A DNA stretch of 64,000 bases from Lumbricus rubellus (GCA_945859605.1 OX243828.1:21734935-21798934); one strand, 5' to 3'. Shown: positions 37,245-48,189, counted from the stretch's first letter. Program-made: numbers and translations. Notes: generated by a model not told the origin, from the sequence alone.

Positions 37245-40160
37245 ACAATCTCTGATTCTTTGGAAAGCGGGCTATGGCCTCCTTTAGACTACTCCTTTTG
37301 ATAACCCTTCTAAATAGCCGCAGCGCTCGTGAATAAGCTGGTGCCATGCGCTTGACTTTCGAGTGACGCTCTAGAAATTGGAGATTACGATTAAGAACTG
37401 CGGTCATTGAAACTTATTTATAACATCAAACTCATATTCATTCAGTTCTCAACATGATGCTTATCATCATGAAAATAGCTACTGGTGATGATGATGATGA
37501 CGCTGTTGACAAGATAATGACTATTAGTTATTAGAGCTGTTAGACTAAAACAAGGTAGCACGATTAGACTCACTCATGTTTGTAAAATTTTCGTCTCAAT
37601 CAGTTTCATCGTTGTCTACTTTTGAAACTAAAATTCAAAATCAACCAACGCCAAATTTAATTAACTTGCTAAATATCTCTGACTTCAAGTCGCTCATTTT
37701 AGAGCTCGCCAACTTAGGAATTCCTTTTTCAGTCATCTTTATTAGTTCTAAAGTCATTTTTTCCAATTGGATGCAGCGGATTGAAGGAAGAGACTAAGAC
37801 TCATCGAATAATTCTAAATGCCTATCTCCACAAACACAGAACTATAATTATATCGCATTCCGTCAAAAAACGTTACAAATCAACACAGTTCAAATATTGA
37901 CGCTGAGCTCTCGCCTAAAAATAAGTTCAACTAGGAAGGAAATCTTTCCCAGAAAGAGATCACCATTAGTTAAATGCCGGAACCCGCAGACTTATAGTCA
38001 AAGTAAGCAATAACAGATAGGAAGCGCAGAAATGAGCCTTAAACGTGAGCCCTTTCCTACTTATTGTCCATTGATAAATGGGTTTTTTAACACAGTGGGC
38101 GTACGTAGTCTTGCACGCATAATTACATACGCTCAGAAAGCAATTAAACAATTTAAAATTTCAGCATCACAGACTTAGAATATATTTCTAAAATCATACC
38201 GGAATATGTGCTCACATTATTCGACAAACACAGCGTCTTTAAATCGATTAAATAAACAGAACTAAGGCCAAAGTAAATATAGTTTTACGTTGATGAAAAA
38301 AATAAACAAATTCAATCACTTAAATATAATATTGATTACAGGACACCTTGATTGCGCATGCGCACTAAGCCAAGAACCCATAATGAATAGTAAGTAAGTA
38401 CGTAAGAATATTCTTTAATAGACCACCAGGTAACGCACAGTAGTTTAAAGAGGAAATAAATAATATAAAATAGAAATACATTGATTTTATGCAAAGTTGT
38501 ACAACAATCGCATAATAAAACTTCATCTGACAAAAGAATCAACTCTAGGAAGGGTTAGGTCATGTGGCCTTGGTCGAGTATTGTATGTAGTGACCTTATC
38601 GGGAGGGAGGATGTAAGTATACATACATACATACATACACACATACATGCATGCATACGTACATACGTACCTACATGCATGCATGCATGCACGCATACAC
38701 GCACACACACACGCACACATACATACATGCATACTTACCCACATACATAATATGTATAAACTATCATATTATAGTTATTGCCACCATTAGGCCTATAAAG
38801 CGTCGGCTCTGGTTCCAGCCTTGACGGCAGTGACGTGGATGGCAGCTGGACAGACGAGTTGACGCTGCGCTGGACTCAAACTGACCAATGGCACGACGTC
38901 TAAGAAACGCAGAGCTGTCTCTCCTCTGACGAATGGTCCGCTGCACTGACCACGCGAGATGCAACGAGTCGTCGCAGAAGGATCGAGATGGCGTCTTTTC
39001 ACGTTGCGCGAAGACAATAATTTATTATCGCCCTATTATCTGAAAGATGTTGGTAAACACAAAGGTTTTAAAAATCCGCAATTGATTGACCGTTTCTGAT
39101 TTTAGACCGTTCACTGTTTTCCGACTAAAGTTATAGTGAAATGTTCAGAAAAGTCTCGAGTTGGCAATCGTTAGCTATTGTGTTCTCCAACTGATGATTT
39201 AGCTGTGAGTTAGACAACAGCTGCTGTTATTTATCGAAATCTGATCCTGAACAGTGCACCTCATACACCAGACGAACGAACAGTCGCATTTACGGGAATT
39301 TACTTCGAAGAGGCAAGTCGTTATTCAGTCATTACTGGTTTAATTTATATAGCGCCGCTTAAAGCACCATCCGTACACAATTAAGCGCTTTCTACCGAAA
39401 TTGGGCTGTTCTTTTTTTAAATTAGCGCAAAATAAGGCTACACAAGGGCACAGTAATAACCGTAGGTCTGTAATTTTATTTTTAAGAAGCCAAAGGGAAC
39501 ATCAGGACAGAAATTCTGTAGACTTGTAGACTATAGTTCGTGTAATAGCCTGGATGACAGCACTGTTTCAACGAACACTGTCACAACTTTTAAGAAGAAG
39601 CTAGGGAAATTGCATGACTACTAAGCATTTAAGGTGAATTTGCAGTGGTTCTAACACAGACCATAATTATAGTCTTCCGAGCCACATAAAATCATTGTTA
39701 TGTTATGCTAAATTTTCTAATGCGTTTTGCTTAAAAATTAACGAATTTGATTTTTTAAATCAGTTGACTAATTTCATAAAGAATTAGACCTAATGTTTGG
39801 CTAATTGGCCAAGTCCAGAAATTTGAGCCCTTATCCAATTAGGGTGTACAAGTGTATGTAGGTCAGTGGACACATACATGTTGTAACAAGAGTTCTTATC
39901 TATTACCATTTTGCTTGTCAAACACGGTCCGATTTTTTTAACTGACTAATTAGCTTTAAAGATCTGCACCTGAGTATTACATGCATTAATTTATCATTGG
40001 CCAAATCAGAACAGAAAGGACAATTATGACTAGCTAGCCTATAACAATGACAGTACTTATTATCATGTGCTTGCTAAAAACCTGTGCATGCAGGGATGTG
40101 TAATGTCAGTTAATTTAGGGCAGTGTCTATACAGCTAATTAACAATTTCACAAATCCACT
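37245..40160. other. Region 5' of USP6NL, no confident exon
   Basis: The missing first USP6NL exon may lie here. A moderately GC-rich stretch at 38800-39010 is the best-looking promoter or first-exon candidate, but no ATG exon ending in the right phase can be defended. Confidence 0.35.
38610..38745. repeat. (ACAT)n and (CA)n microsatellite
   Basis: ACATACATAC/ATGCATGC and ACGCACACAC tract in the region 5' of USP6NL. Confidence 0.9.
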
Positions 40161-40735
40161 CATCACTTTTCTCTCTGTATATATCCACCCATCCATTCCA
40201 GCTTATTCACTAATCCATAAGCCATCATCCATCCACCCATCCACTGACCCATTAAACTTCAAGCATCCATGCTTCCACCTATAGCTATATCCTCCAGCCA
40301 TCACGAGCCATGCACCTATATAATTCATTTCATCAATGCATCCATCTTTCCATCCAGTCATCCACACTTCCATCCACTCATTTAGAGGGCCTATCTATCC
40401 AACCTTTCCATGAATAATTATAATATTATCTATAAATATATCCAAACCCATTCATCTATTCTAGATACTCAATGTTTACTCATCCAGTCCAATGTCCATC
40501 CATTCATTCATCCATCCAGTCCCACGTCCATCCAGCCATCCATCCATCTATCCGGTCCAATGTCCATCCATCCAGTCCCATGTCCATCCATTCATCCATC
40601 CATCCAGTCCAATGTCCATCCAGCCATCCATCAATCCATCCATCCATCTATCCAGTCCAATGTCTATCCATTCATCCATCTATCCGGTCCAATGTCCATC
40701 CAGCCATCCATCAATCCGTCCATCCACCTGCACTG
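40160..40735. repeat. (CCAT)n-rich minisatellite
   Basis: CCATCCATCCA units with CAGTCCAATGTCCATCCAG higher-order repeats. The complementary motif GGATGGAT recurs at 42180-43140. Confidence 0.9.
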
Positions 40736-40877
40736 CCTGTGACCCGACCAGCTAGGGCTTGTGGACACTGGGCAATCTGTGACTGTATTATATTGTCTGC
40801 GCAATTAATCTGACGAGTTCCTTGTTTGTCTGCTGTGGGCAACAGTACTGCTTAACTGTGGTGCCATCTAAAATTGC

Positions 40878-40985
40878 CATCCTCCTCCTCCTCCGCCTTC
40901 TCCTCCTCCTCCTCCTCCTCCTCCTCCTCCTCCTCCTCTTCCTCCTCCTCCTCCTCCTCCTTCTCCTCTTCCTCCTCCTCATCCA
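40878..40985. repeat. (CTC)n pyrimidine microsatellite
   Basis: CTCCTC tract. A longer version lies at 41650-41890. Confidence 0.9.
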
Positions 40986-41649
40986 TCTACATTGTCCTTA
41001 ATGACCTCTGCACTGCAGGCCTTCTGCTCACCCCCCAACCCCCAACCCCATTTCACTGACCAGTTTCACCAGCCCAAATTGACCAGAAACCTAAATGACA
41101 CATATACAAATGAGAAATTATATTAGTAAACTGTTTTAGTCTGTAGGTTCTGTTGACAAACAGCCAGTAAAACAGGTAGCAAGCAGATAGATTGGAGTCA
41201 CAGAGGAATTCTAATTGTTAATTTAAGTTTCTGAATTTAGTTGGGAAACCCATGGGTATCACAGCTGTTGGACTTGGAATTGTGCTGTGAAAAACAGACA
41301 TCACTCATATGGGGCTCTAACGAAGACTGGGGGTTGAAACCTCCAACCTCTGGCAATTCTCACCCTGCTTCAAGGCACTGGGCATACCCTTACACCACCA
41401 GTGCACCACGACTGAATGGCCATTTCCTTTGCATTAGGATTTAGGTCTCATCATACGTGACTGTGCTCTATGCCAACAAGCCTTGGATGGAAATTTCTTT
41501 ATCCTTGCATGACCAGCCAGAAATGAAACCATCTGGTCACATTTTCAGGCACACAGATTCCAATCTCCAACCACATCATGGTCAGATGTGTTGTTTGCTG
41601 GCCGATCTAATCCTCGGTGCGCATGCGCTCGTGTCGTTACTCCACTGCC

Positions 41650-41890
41650 CCTCCTCCTCCTCTTCCTCCTCGTCGTCCTTGTCCTGCTCCTGCTCCTCCT
41701 CTTTGTCCTCCTTCTCATGCTCCTCCTCCTCCTCCTCCTCCTCCTCCTCCTCCTCCTCCTCCTCCTCCTCCTCCTCCTCCTCCTCCTCCTCCTCCTCCTC
41801 TTCCTCAATCTTCTCCTTTTCATAGTCCTCCTCCTCTTCCTCATCCTCAACCTCCTTCTCCTCGTCCTCGTTCTCTTCATCCTCCTCTGT
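41650..41890. repeat. (CTC)n pyrimidine microsatellite, long
   Basis: About 240 bp almost purely pyrimidine on the plus strand, adjoining a CpG-rich stretch at 41890-42070. Confidence 0.9.
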
Positions 41891-41988
41891 CCATCCCGAG
41901 CCGCCACCGCCGCTGCTACCTCGTCGCTCGTCGGCGCCACAGTCGCTGCCGCTGCCGTCGCTGAAACTATGAAATTATTATGCTTATA

Positions 41989-42002
41989 GTTACCATGGCA
42001 AC
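41989..42002. promoter_or_regulatory. RFX X-box-like palindrome
   Basis: GTTACCATGGCAAC matches the RFX consensus GTNRCC..RGYAAC in a CpG-rich patch (41890-42070). A weaker one, GTTGCCATGGAAAT, is near 43879. No adjacent exon is identified. Confidence 0.4.
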
Positions 42003-42179
42003 TGGCGGCGTGTGGAGGCGCGTGCCGTGGTTTCGGTTATTGTCCGCGGACCGGGCCACAGTTGTGGCATCAGTAGCATCAGCAGCTGGTGGAGGGAGGG
42101 ATGGAGGGAGGGGTGAAGGGAGGGGTGGATGGTAGACTCCCAAGACAATTGGTCGCAGCGGTTGAAAGGAATAATTAAA

Positions 42180-43140
42180 TCGACGTGGGGTGAGGGAGGG
42201 ATGGATGGATGGAGGAGGGAGGGGAAGTGGATGGACGTGGAAGCGTGGAGAGGCTGCTGATGTTGTTGACTGAATATCCTGTGTGCGCAGATGCCCAGTG
42301 GAATAAGAATGGCTTCATCAGCATACAGCGGGAGACTGCACCGGTTCCAATGCTGCTGCTGATGCTGATGCTGCTGCTGATGCTGATGGGGCGGCGTTGT
42401 CATAGGAGACGGATGCGGAGAATCTATTGTCTGCGATGGATGGATATGTTTGGAGGATGGATGGACGGACGTGTGGATGGACGAGTGGGTGGATGGATTG
42501 GTGGGTGGATGAGTGGGTGAATGGGTGAATGGATGGATCATGGATGAGTGGCTGAGTGTGTAGATGGATGGATGGGTGGATGGATGGGTGGCTGAGTGGG
42601 TAGATGGATGGACGGATGAGTGGGTGGATTGATGGATGTGTGGATGGATGAGTGGATGAATTGGTGGATGGATGGATGGATGGGTTGGTGAATAGGTGGA
42701 TGGATGGATGGATTGGTGAATAGGTGGATGGATGGATGGTGGGTAGCTGGATTGGTGGGTGGATGGATTGATGGATGGATGAATGAGTGGGTGAATGAGT
42801 GGGTGGGTGGATGGATGGTGAGGTGGGTGGAGAGATGGATGGGTGGTTTTTGTGGGTGGATGGATGGATGGTTGGGTGGATGGATGGGTGGGTCAAGGAC
42901 TCCTATATTCAATCCAGACCTCCTTGGGTGGGTAGATGGATTGGGGTGGGGGTGGATGGGTGGGTAGATGATGGGTGAATTGATGGATGGATAGATGGGT
43001 GAGTGGGTGGATGGACGGTGATGTGGGTGCTTGGATGGATTGTTTGGTAGGATGGTGGAATGGTTTTATGTAATGGAGGGAGGTGGGCTGATCGGTCGGT
43101 GGGTGGGTGGTTGTGTTGGTGGGTGAACGGATGGATGAGC
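42180..43140. repeat. (GGAT)n-rich microsatellite region
   Basis: GGATGGATGGGTGG-type units of about 950 bp. His/Pro/Ser- and Gly/Trp-rich ORFs in it are artefacts. Confidence 0.9.
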
Positions 43141-43299
43141 ATCTGAGTTTGACTGGTGGTTGATTGATCATGGTTGGGATGGACAGATGCTCAGTTACAA
43201 AATGGCCGTTCAATAAACGGTTTAATACGCCTCTACCGATCTGTCTCCTCTCTCTTCATGTTGTTCTATGGCCATTATAATTTTATTGCCTATTCTCTG

Positions 43300-43391
43300 T
43301 TTCTTTATGTCTTGTCTGTCAATCTCTGTGTCTGTCTGACTGTGTCTGTCTTTGTGTCTATCTGTCTGTCTGTTAGTTTGTCTGTCTGTCA

Positions 43392-43426
<35 letters not shown>

Positions 43427-43567
43427 ATCATGCCTGTTATTCTCTCTTTCTCTATGTCTTGTCGGTATGTCTGTCTGTCTGTCTCTGTGTCTGTCCGTCT
43501 GTGTTTGTCCGTCTGTCTGTCTTTGTGTGTATCCTTCTGTCTGTATGTGTCTGTCCGTCTGTCAGTT

Positions 43568-43599
<32 letters not shown>

Positions 43600-43616
43600 C
43601 GTCTGTCTGTCTGTCG

Positions 43617-43665
<49 letters not shown>
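43300..43665. repeat. (TGTC)n and (TC)n microsatellite
   Basis: CTGTCTGTCTGT tract ending in a TC run at 43630-43665. Related short tract at 44283-44325. Confidence 0.9.
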
Positions 43666-43669
<4 letters not shown>

Positions 43670-44064
43670 TGCCTGTATACAGCACTTGCACTCACCAGGG
43701 GTCGTTTCGTCTCCTGGTCAGTGTCCTTCATTGCTGCACCGAGGTCATCGGACCATCTGGACATCATCTGGACATCGGTCAGTTATATTAAGGGAATATA
43801 AAATATGTGCAGTCAGTGTCCAGTCATGCGTCGTGGAACATCAAAGGGAACAGCGGTGCATATAGCAACCGATTGTGGTTGCCATGGAAATACTTCATGG
43901 CACAGGCTTTTAATGCTTTTAATAATTGATGTCTTTTGTTCCTTGAATGGTCTGAGACCCAGAGGGGTTCCACTTCTCATTTCTCATCAGCTTTCCTCAT
44001 CAGTGCATCCATCCAAGAGGAATAGGGTGATTTTTATTGGTGAAATTTTGCTTTATGCGTGAGA

Positions 44065-44123
44065 ATATACACGCACGCACACACGCACACGCATACACCC
44101 ACACACGCACATGCACACACACG

Positions 44124-44189
<66 letters not shown>

Positions 44190-44190
44190 T
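44065..44190. repeat. (CA)n-(TA)n microsatellite next to the Polinton
   Basis: CACACACGCACAC followed by about 25 TA dinucleotides, some 230 bp left of the Polinton insertion site. Confidence 0.9.
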
Positions 44191-44290
44191 ATAAAATTTT
44201 ATTCACCAAATAATGGTAGCACAGTAACAAACAAATGAAGTGAAGAAAAGAAATACAGCATTTTCAGGACAGTAGACCTGCCTGTCTTTC

Positions 44291-44323
<33 letters not shown>

Positions 44324-44425
44324 GTGTGTGTCTGTCTTTGTGTAATTACAGACACTATAGTCCAAGTTTTCTTAATACAAATATATACAATTATACATGC
44401 ATGCCTATATATACACACAAACAAT

Positions 44426-44630
44426 AGTAGAACAGAATGTAGCAAGCTCGGACATTCAACCAGTACAGCCTTGACTTTCGTCCAATCTGACCAGTATAGC
44501 CTTGACTTTCGCCCATTTGACCAGTACAGCCTAAAAAAATTGAGTGCCCGCGCAGTTTGACCAATATAGCCTTACTTTTTCAAATTCGGCGTCTGTCGTA
44601 AAAAAGTAAAAAAGTAAAAAAAGTAAAAAA
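44426..44630 (+). repeat. Polinton left terminal inverted repeat
   Basis: By eye, identical to the reverse complement of 59649-59853. It contains four iteron-like copies of CAGTAYAGCC(TTGACTTTCG), starting near 44461, 44492, 44522 and 44562, with a spacing of 30-40 bp. An A-rich (GTAAAAAA)n stretch follows. Weaker similarity continues to the first ATG at about 44700. Confidence 0.95.
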
Positions 44631-44697
44631 AGTAAAAAAAAGTAAAAAAGTAAAAAAAGTAAAAAAAGTAAAAAATATTTTCTCTGGCGTATGTAAA

Positions 44698-45012
44698 ATG
44701 GACTACTCGAAAAAAGTTACAGAATTACGAAAAATCGCCGAGCCGAGCGGCCGGGATGGATATTTTACAAGACGGTGGAAAGCGGCGTTCATTGCTAAAA
44801 TTGACGCCCACATCCGCGAATGCTACGACGATGAATGCCCATGCAAGTATCCACGGCCGGATCGCCAACAAGGGCCAGGCGAGACCATCGTCGTTCGTCG
44901 CCAACGCAATGGCAACTCACCCCCGTGTGATGTTAGTTTGATCGACAACGAGATCATCGTCGTTAATTGTCAATGCAATGGCAACTCATGCCTGTGTGAT
45001 GTAAGAGCATGA
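44698..45012 (+). CDS. Polinton small protein, SAP-like N-terminus related to the polymerase N-terminus
   Basis: 104 residues. The start ATG follows TATGTAAA just inside the left inverted repeat. Residues 1-14 (MDYSKKVTELRKIA) parallel MDYSSYNLKELRQI in polymerase B at the other end, and the first 40 residues can be read as one degenerate SAP-type helix-extended-helix. The C-terminal half holds two near-repeats containing NGNS..CDV, with several Cys and a CPC motif. It is the only rightward gene before the integrase and converges with it (69 bp apart). Function unknown; a DNA-binding role is an inference from the SAP-like part. Confidence 0.6.
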   Translation: MDYSKKVTELRKIAEPSGRDGYFTRRWKAAFIAKIDAHIRECYDDECPCKYPRPDRQQGPGETIVVRRQRNGNSPPCDVSLIDNEIIVVNCQCNGNSCLCDVRA

Positions 45013-45080
45013 GTGGACTACGACGTAGATACGGGATTACAATATCGCAAACGATTTTACACCGTTGGTTTATAATCGTC

Positions 45081-46040
45081 TCACAATGCCAGCAAGTCTT
45101 CATTATTGATCCACGAGTTGAACGAGTCTGGGTAGCCCAACCACTTCACGAGACATTTCTTCCCGCGTTTCCTAATCACTTTTTCGATTCTAAATATTTC
45201 TTGAGTTGTTTTCTGTAGCTCCTGGTCGTAAAAAGAGCCTTGTATTTCCTCAGAATTAGAATCAGTGATCTTGTAAGTTGGCGGATCTGTATATTGAACC
45301 TGAGATACTACAAAAACCTCCTCTGTCCATCTAGGTATATATCCTTTGTCAAAAATGCTCTTCTTCTTAGTTATTCTGACTCGATCGCCGATTGAAAACT
45401 TTGGTGTAATAGGCTCTGAAATCTCGTCGTATAAATTCATAAATACAGTCTTTTCGTTCACTTTCATACTAGCCTTCGCGGGGGTCATTTTGATCGAAGA
45501 ATGTCTCGTGTCATTATAATTACTAACCATCTCATCTAATACATCGATATATCTTCTCGTTGAATTAGCCGTAAAGTATTTGAACATCTTCTCTTTCATC
45601 GTACGCACCCATCTTTCTACGATACAAGATTTTCCCTCGTTCTCGGTAGAATACAACTCGACTAAATTCTTCACATTTTTATTATAAAATTCTTTCCCTT
45701 TGTCGCACCAAACTTTGACTGGCTGTCGGCCGCCCCTGAGTATCTTCACGAACCCATCGGCTGTAGACTTGCCGCTCTTGTCATGTAATGGAATGATCCA
45801 TCCGTACTTGGAAAACACATCTATGACGGTCAATAGAAATTTCACGCCATCATTATCTCTAGCGAAAGCCCGCATGTCGATTAGATCAGCCGCCCAAATC
45901 TGGTCAATCCCGCCAACACGGACCCGCCTCGTCCTAAAATTTCTCACTACTGGTTTGTGTAATTCATTCGCTAATTGATTAGTCCATTTCAGGTCCCGCT
46001 GTAATTCTGGGCTTTTTTTAAACCCAAACCTAGGCTTGTT
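45081..46040 (-). CDS. INT: Polinton integrase (rve/RNase H fold) with C-terminal chromodomain
   Basis: A retroviral-type integrase that inserts the element. The frame is open from 46040 to the stop at 45081. The DDE triad is visible as WAADLIDM, VWCDKGKEF and the Glu of IVERWVRTMKEK. An SH3-like region follows (FSIGDRVRITKKK), and then a C-terminal chromodomain (FRIEKVIRKRG, CLVKWLGYP, NSWINNEDL), which is typical of Polinton integrases. There is no in-frame ATG before the first catalytic Asp; the conserved lead-in QLANELHKPVVRNF is encoded upstream, overlapping the end of the PLA2-like ORF in the -1 frame. Translation may therefore depend on frameshifting from that ORF (see findings). An N-terminal HHCC zinc finger is not seen. 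Confidence 0.92.
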   Translation of the reverse strand, partial: NKPRFGFKKSPELQRDLKWTNQLANELHKPVVRNFRTRRVRVGGIDQIWAADLIDMRAFARDNDGVKFLLTVIDVFSKYGWIIPLHDKSGKSTADGFVKILRGGRQPVKVWCDKGKEFYNKNVKNLVELYSTENEGKSCIVERWVRTMKEKMFKYFTANSTRRYIDVLDEMVSNYNDTRHSSIKMTPAKASMKVNEKTVFMNLYDEISEPITPKFSIGDRVRITKKKSIFDKGYIPRWTEEVFVVSQVQYTDPPTYKITDSNSEEIQGSFYDQELQKTTQEIFRIEKVIRKRGKKCLVKWLGYPDSFNSWINNEDLLAL

Positions 46041-46456
46041 TTAGCTGACAAGATGGGTTTGACTATCGCCCTCTCTACGCGTTCCCGCAAGCTTGGATTA
46101 GGTATATTATTCAACTGGTTTATCATTACTCTATCAGCGACATTCCTAGAAGCCGTATCAGTGTGTTGATTGTATGCCAGGTCGTGAATATATGCCGCGC
46201 TATCTACCCTGTTTATAGGTTTGCTCCAATCTTTGGGGGTTTCGTTGCTATTCAGACGCAAATCTAGTCTAGTACCGGGACCAGTAAACTGATGGCCTGG
46301 CAAATGTAATTCGCCCGGAAATTTAGCCCAAGGTAATTTAATGTTGCTAGTGGCAGCGTTCAGCGAACTAACTAGATCCCCACCTTGCGCAATAGCAGAC
46401 GCCTTCACGAATTGAGTTTTTGTTTTCCCGCATACGACACAAACACCCCTGAGCAT
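45989..46456 (-). CDS. Polinton phospholipase A2-like domain protein, upstream of and overlapping integrase
   Basis: 155 residues from the ATG at 46456 (a GTG lies further upstream in the same frame). The N-terminus has a CVVCGK zinc-ribbon-like half. The core is LPGHQFTGPGTRLDLRL followed by INRVDSAAYIHDLAYNQH. It matches the parvovirus-VP1-type PLA2 pattern, with a GPG calcium loop and the catalytic HD..Y motif, a domain known in Polintons and thought to act on host membranes during entry. The ORF ends 52 bp inside the open integrase frame, next to a T TTA AAA heptamer (46022-46016). Confidence 0.75.
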   Translation of the reverse strand: MLRGVCVVCGKTKTQFVKASAIAQGGDLVSSLNAATSNIKLPWAKFPGELHLPGHQFTGPGTRLDLRLNSNETPKDWSKPINRVDSAAYIHDLAYNQHTDTASRNVADRVMINQLNNIPNPSLRERVERAIVKPILSAKTSLGLGLKKAQNYSGT

Positions 46457-46561
46457 CGATCTCCCATTATTAGCCACGGCGTTCTGCACATCTGTCGTCT
46501 GGGTCTGTTTTTTTACATTTTACGCAATACATTTCGTTTTTAATAATATATATTTTTAAAA

Positions 46562-47350
46562 ATGGAGATTAGAGATATGAGTTGGGGCACAGCGCTCTCG
46601 AAAAGATTCAATAATCCGTTGCTACCCAAAAGCATACGTGGTTTGATAGTTGGGAAATCGGCGTGTGGAAAAACAACGCTTCTTCTCAATCTTTTACTCA
46701 GGCCAGACTGGTTGGATTATAATAACTTACAAGTATTCGGCACTTCTCTGTTTCAACCGGAATATCGTATTATCAAAAAAGCATACGAAGAAAAATTACC
46801 GAAAGCAGCGATCGTTCGGTTGTTCGAGCACCGAGATGAAATCGTGGGCCTAAATGCGTCACCAGACCTTGTTATGGAGGAAATGGCAAAAAACTCAGAA
46901 GCTAAATCCGATATAATTGCCAAGTTCTTTGAGAGCGCCGACGATGTACCAGACCCGAGAGATTTGAGCGCTGAAAAGAAGAACCTGATGATTTTTGATG
47001 ATCTTCAATTGGAAAAACAAAACAAATGTGAAACGTATTACAATCGGGGGAGGCATAGTAATGTAGATTGTTTTTACCTCGCCCAGAATTATTTCAAATT
47101 ACCGCGCCAAACAATCAGAGAAAATGCGAACTTTATTTGCCTGTTCAAACAAGACCTGAAAAATTGTAATCATATTTACAACGATCATGTGAGTACAGAC
47201 ATGTCGAAAGATGAATTTCGAAAACTATGCAAAACAGTATGGGGGCAACCTCATAGATTCGTGGTTTTAGACCTGACTAGCGACAAGTACAATGGTAAAT
47301 ACCGATGCGGACTCGACGAATTTTATATAATCGAGGATCCGCCATTGTAA
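46562..47350 (+). CDS. ATP: Polinton FtsK/HerA-type DNA-packaging ATPase
   Basis: 262 residues, ATG at 46562 directly after an A/T-rich leader. Walker A is GKSACGKTT at about residues 31-39 and Walker B is LMIFDDLQ at about residues 142-149. A conserved block follows (YYNRGRHSNVDCFYLAQNYF). This is the A32-like genome-packaging ATPase found in Polintons, virophages and adintoviruses. It is the first gene of the rightward virion block and is divergent from the PLA2/integrase unit, with a 105-bp spacer between them. Confidence 0.95.
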   Translation: MEIRDMSWGTALSKRFNNPLLPKSIRGLIVGKSACGKTTLLLNLLLRPDWLDYNNLQVFGTSLFQPEYRIIKKAYEEKLPKAAIVRLFEHRDEIVGLNASPDLVMEEMAKNSEAKSDIIAKFFESADDVPDPRDLSAEKKNLMIFDDLQLEKQNKCETYYNRGRHSNVDCFYLAQNYFKLPRQTIRENANFICLFKQDLKNCNHIYNDHVSTDMSKDEFRKLCKTVWGQPHRFVVLDLTSDKYNGKYRCGLDEFYIIEDPPL

Positions 47351-47370
47351 AATTGTATTGTATAGTAAAA

Positions 47371-48165
47371 ATGGAATCATCGCTTCTCAAACAGATATCG
47401 GAAAACACGGAAAAGACGGCCTGCAACACGGAACCAAAAACATCATTTTCCATTTTTCTCAGCGAAAAGAGCACGCGAATCAGAACGAAGTTTAATCCAC
47501 TACTCGAACTGGAGAAGAATAAGAAATATGAAATGGCCTTAGTTGCCCTCGAGACGTACTATTCTTTTCCAAATATCGATGCGACAAACAACGTCTTTCG
47601 GTATTCACCAAATCGCGACTCACAGTGGGTAAACATTGCAGTTCCAGAGGGTTGCTATGAAATAACGGATATCAATGAATATATACAGAGAGTGATGAAG
47701 GGGAATGGGCATTACGACGGAGTAAATGGCGCTTACTGTATCTCAATAGCACCAAACACCAATACTCTGAGGTCTGTGGTGAATATAGAAGTAGATTATA
47801 TGGTTGACTTTACGCCAAAGAATTCGATCGGAAAGGTTCTAGGGTTTGACAAATGGATCTATTCGGCGGGATACAACGAATCGGAGAACTTGGTAAATAT
47901 AATGAGTGTAAGCAGCCTGAGAGTGACCAGCGACATTATCGGGTCTTCGTACACTAACGGGACATCGGAAAACGTGATATATTCTTTTTTCCCAAACGTA
48001 GGCCCGGGTTACAAGATTATCGAAGTGCCGCATAATTTGATATATCTCCCGATTTTGCTATCTACAATTTCAACGATGGAAACGAGGCTCACAGACCAAC
48101 ACGGGAACCTACTAAATCTTCGAGGTGAGGAATTGGCGATTCGATTTCACATCAGGGAAGTTTGA
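47371..48165 (+). CDS. Polinton minor capsid (penton-type, single jelly-roll) protein candidate
   Basis: 264 residues from the ATG at 47371, preceded by TAGTAAAA. The open frame extends upstream into the ATPase but without a better start. The protein is beta-rich (FSIFLSEKSTRIRTKF, ALVALETYYSFPNI, YEITDINEYIQ, VDFTPKNSIGKVLGF). The F.P.NSI...LGF pattern and its place right after the ATPase match the penton-like minor capsid protein of Polintons. Assigned by position and pattern; no enzyme motifs are seen. Confidence 0.75.
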   Translation: MESSLLKQISENTEKTACNTEPKTSFSIFLSEKSTRIRTKFNPLLELEKNKKYEMALVALETYYSFPNIDATNNVFRYSPNRDSQWVNIAVPEGCYEITDINEYIQRVMKGNGHYDGVNGAYCISIAPNTNTLRSVVNIEVDYMVDFTPKNSIGKVLGFDKWIYSAGYNESENLVNIMSVSSLRVTSDIIGSSYTNGTSENVIYSFFPNVGPGYKIIEVPHNLIYLPILLSTISTMETRLTDQHGNLLNLRGEELAIRFHIREV

Positions 48166-48189
48166 AAGTTTTTGTAATTTATTAATAAA

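Noticed and set aside
37219..37407. 62-residue basic ORF (minus strand) near the USP6NL 5' end
   Set aside because: It runs into the TTAA element and cannot be joined in phase to the 37064 exon; no recognisable domain.
38764..39017. Two overlapping ORFs in a GC-richer patch
   Set aside because: No start-plus-splice combination fits USP6NL and no family is recognised; kept only as a possible promoter or first-exon region.
41545..41989. Leu-, Pro-, Ser- and Arg-rich ORFs
   Set aside because: Translation of a (CTC)n tract on both strands; no gene-like composition.
42318..43213. His/Pro/Ser-rich ORFs of up to 192 residues
   Set aside because: GGAT-type microsatellite read on the minus strand; no start context or splice support.
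43174..43801. Cys/Leu/Ser/Val-rich and Asp/Arg/Thr-rich ORFs
   Set aside because: (TGTC)n microsatellite; the same artefact occurs at 24430-24975 and 16717-17118.
47305..47370. Upstream extension of the penton-type gene into the ATPase gene
   Set aside because: The upstream start is not an ATG; the ATG at 47371 has the element's usual A/T-rich leader.
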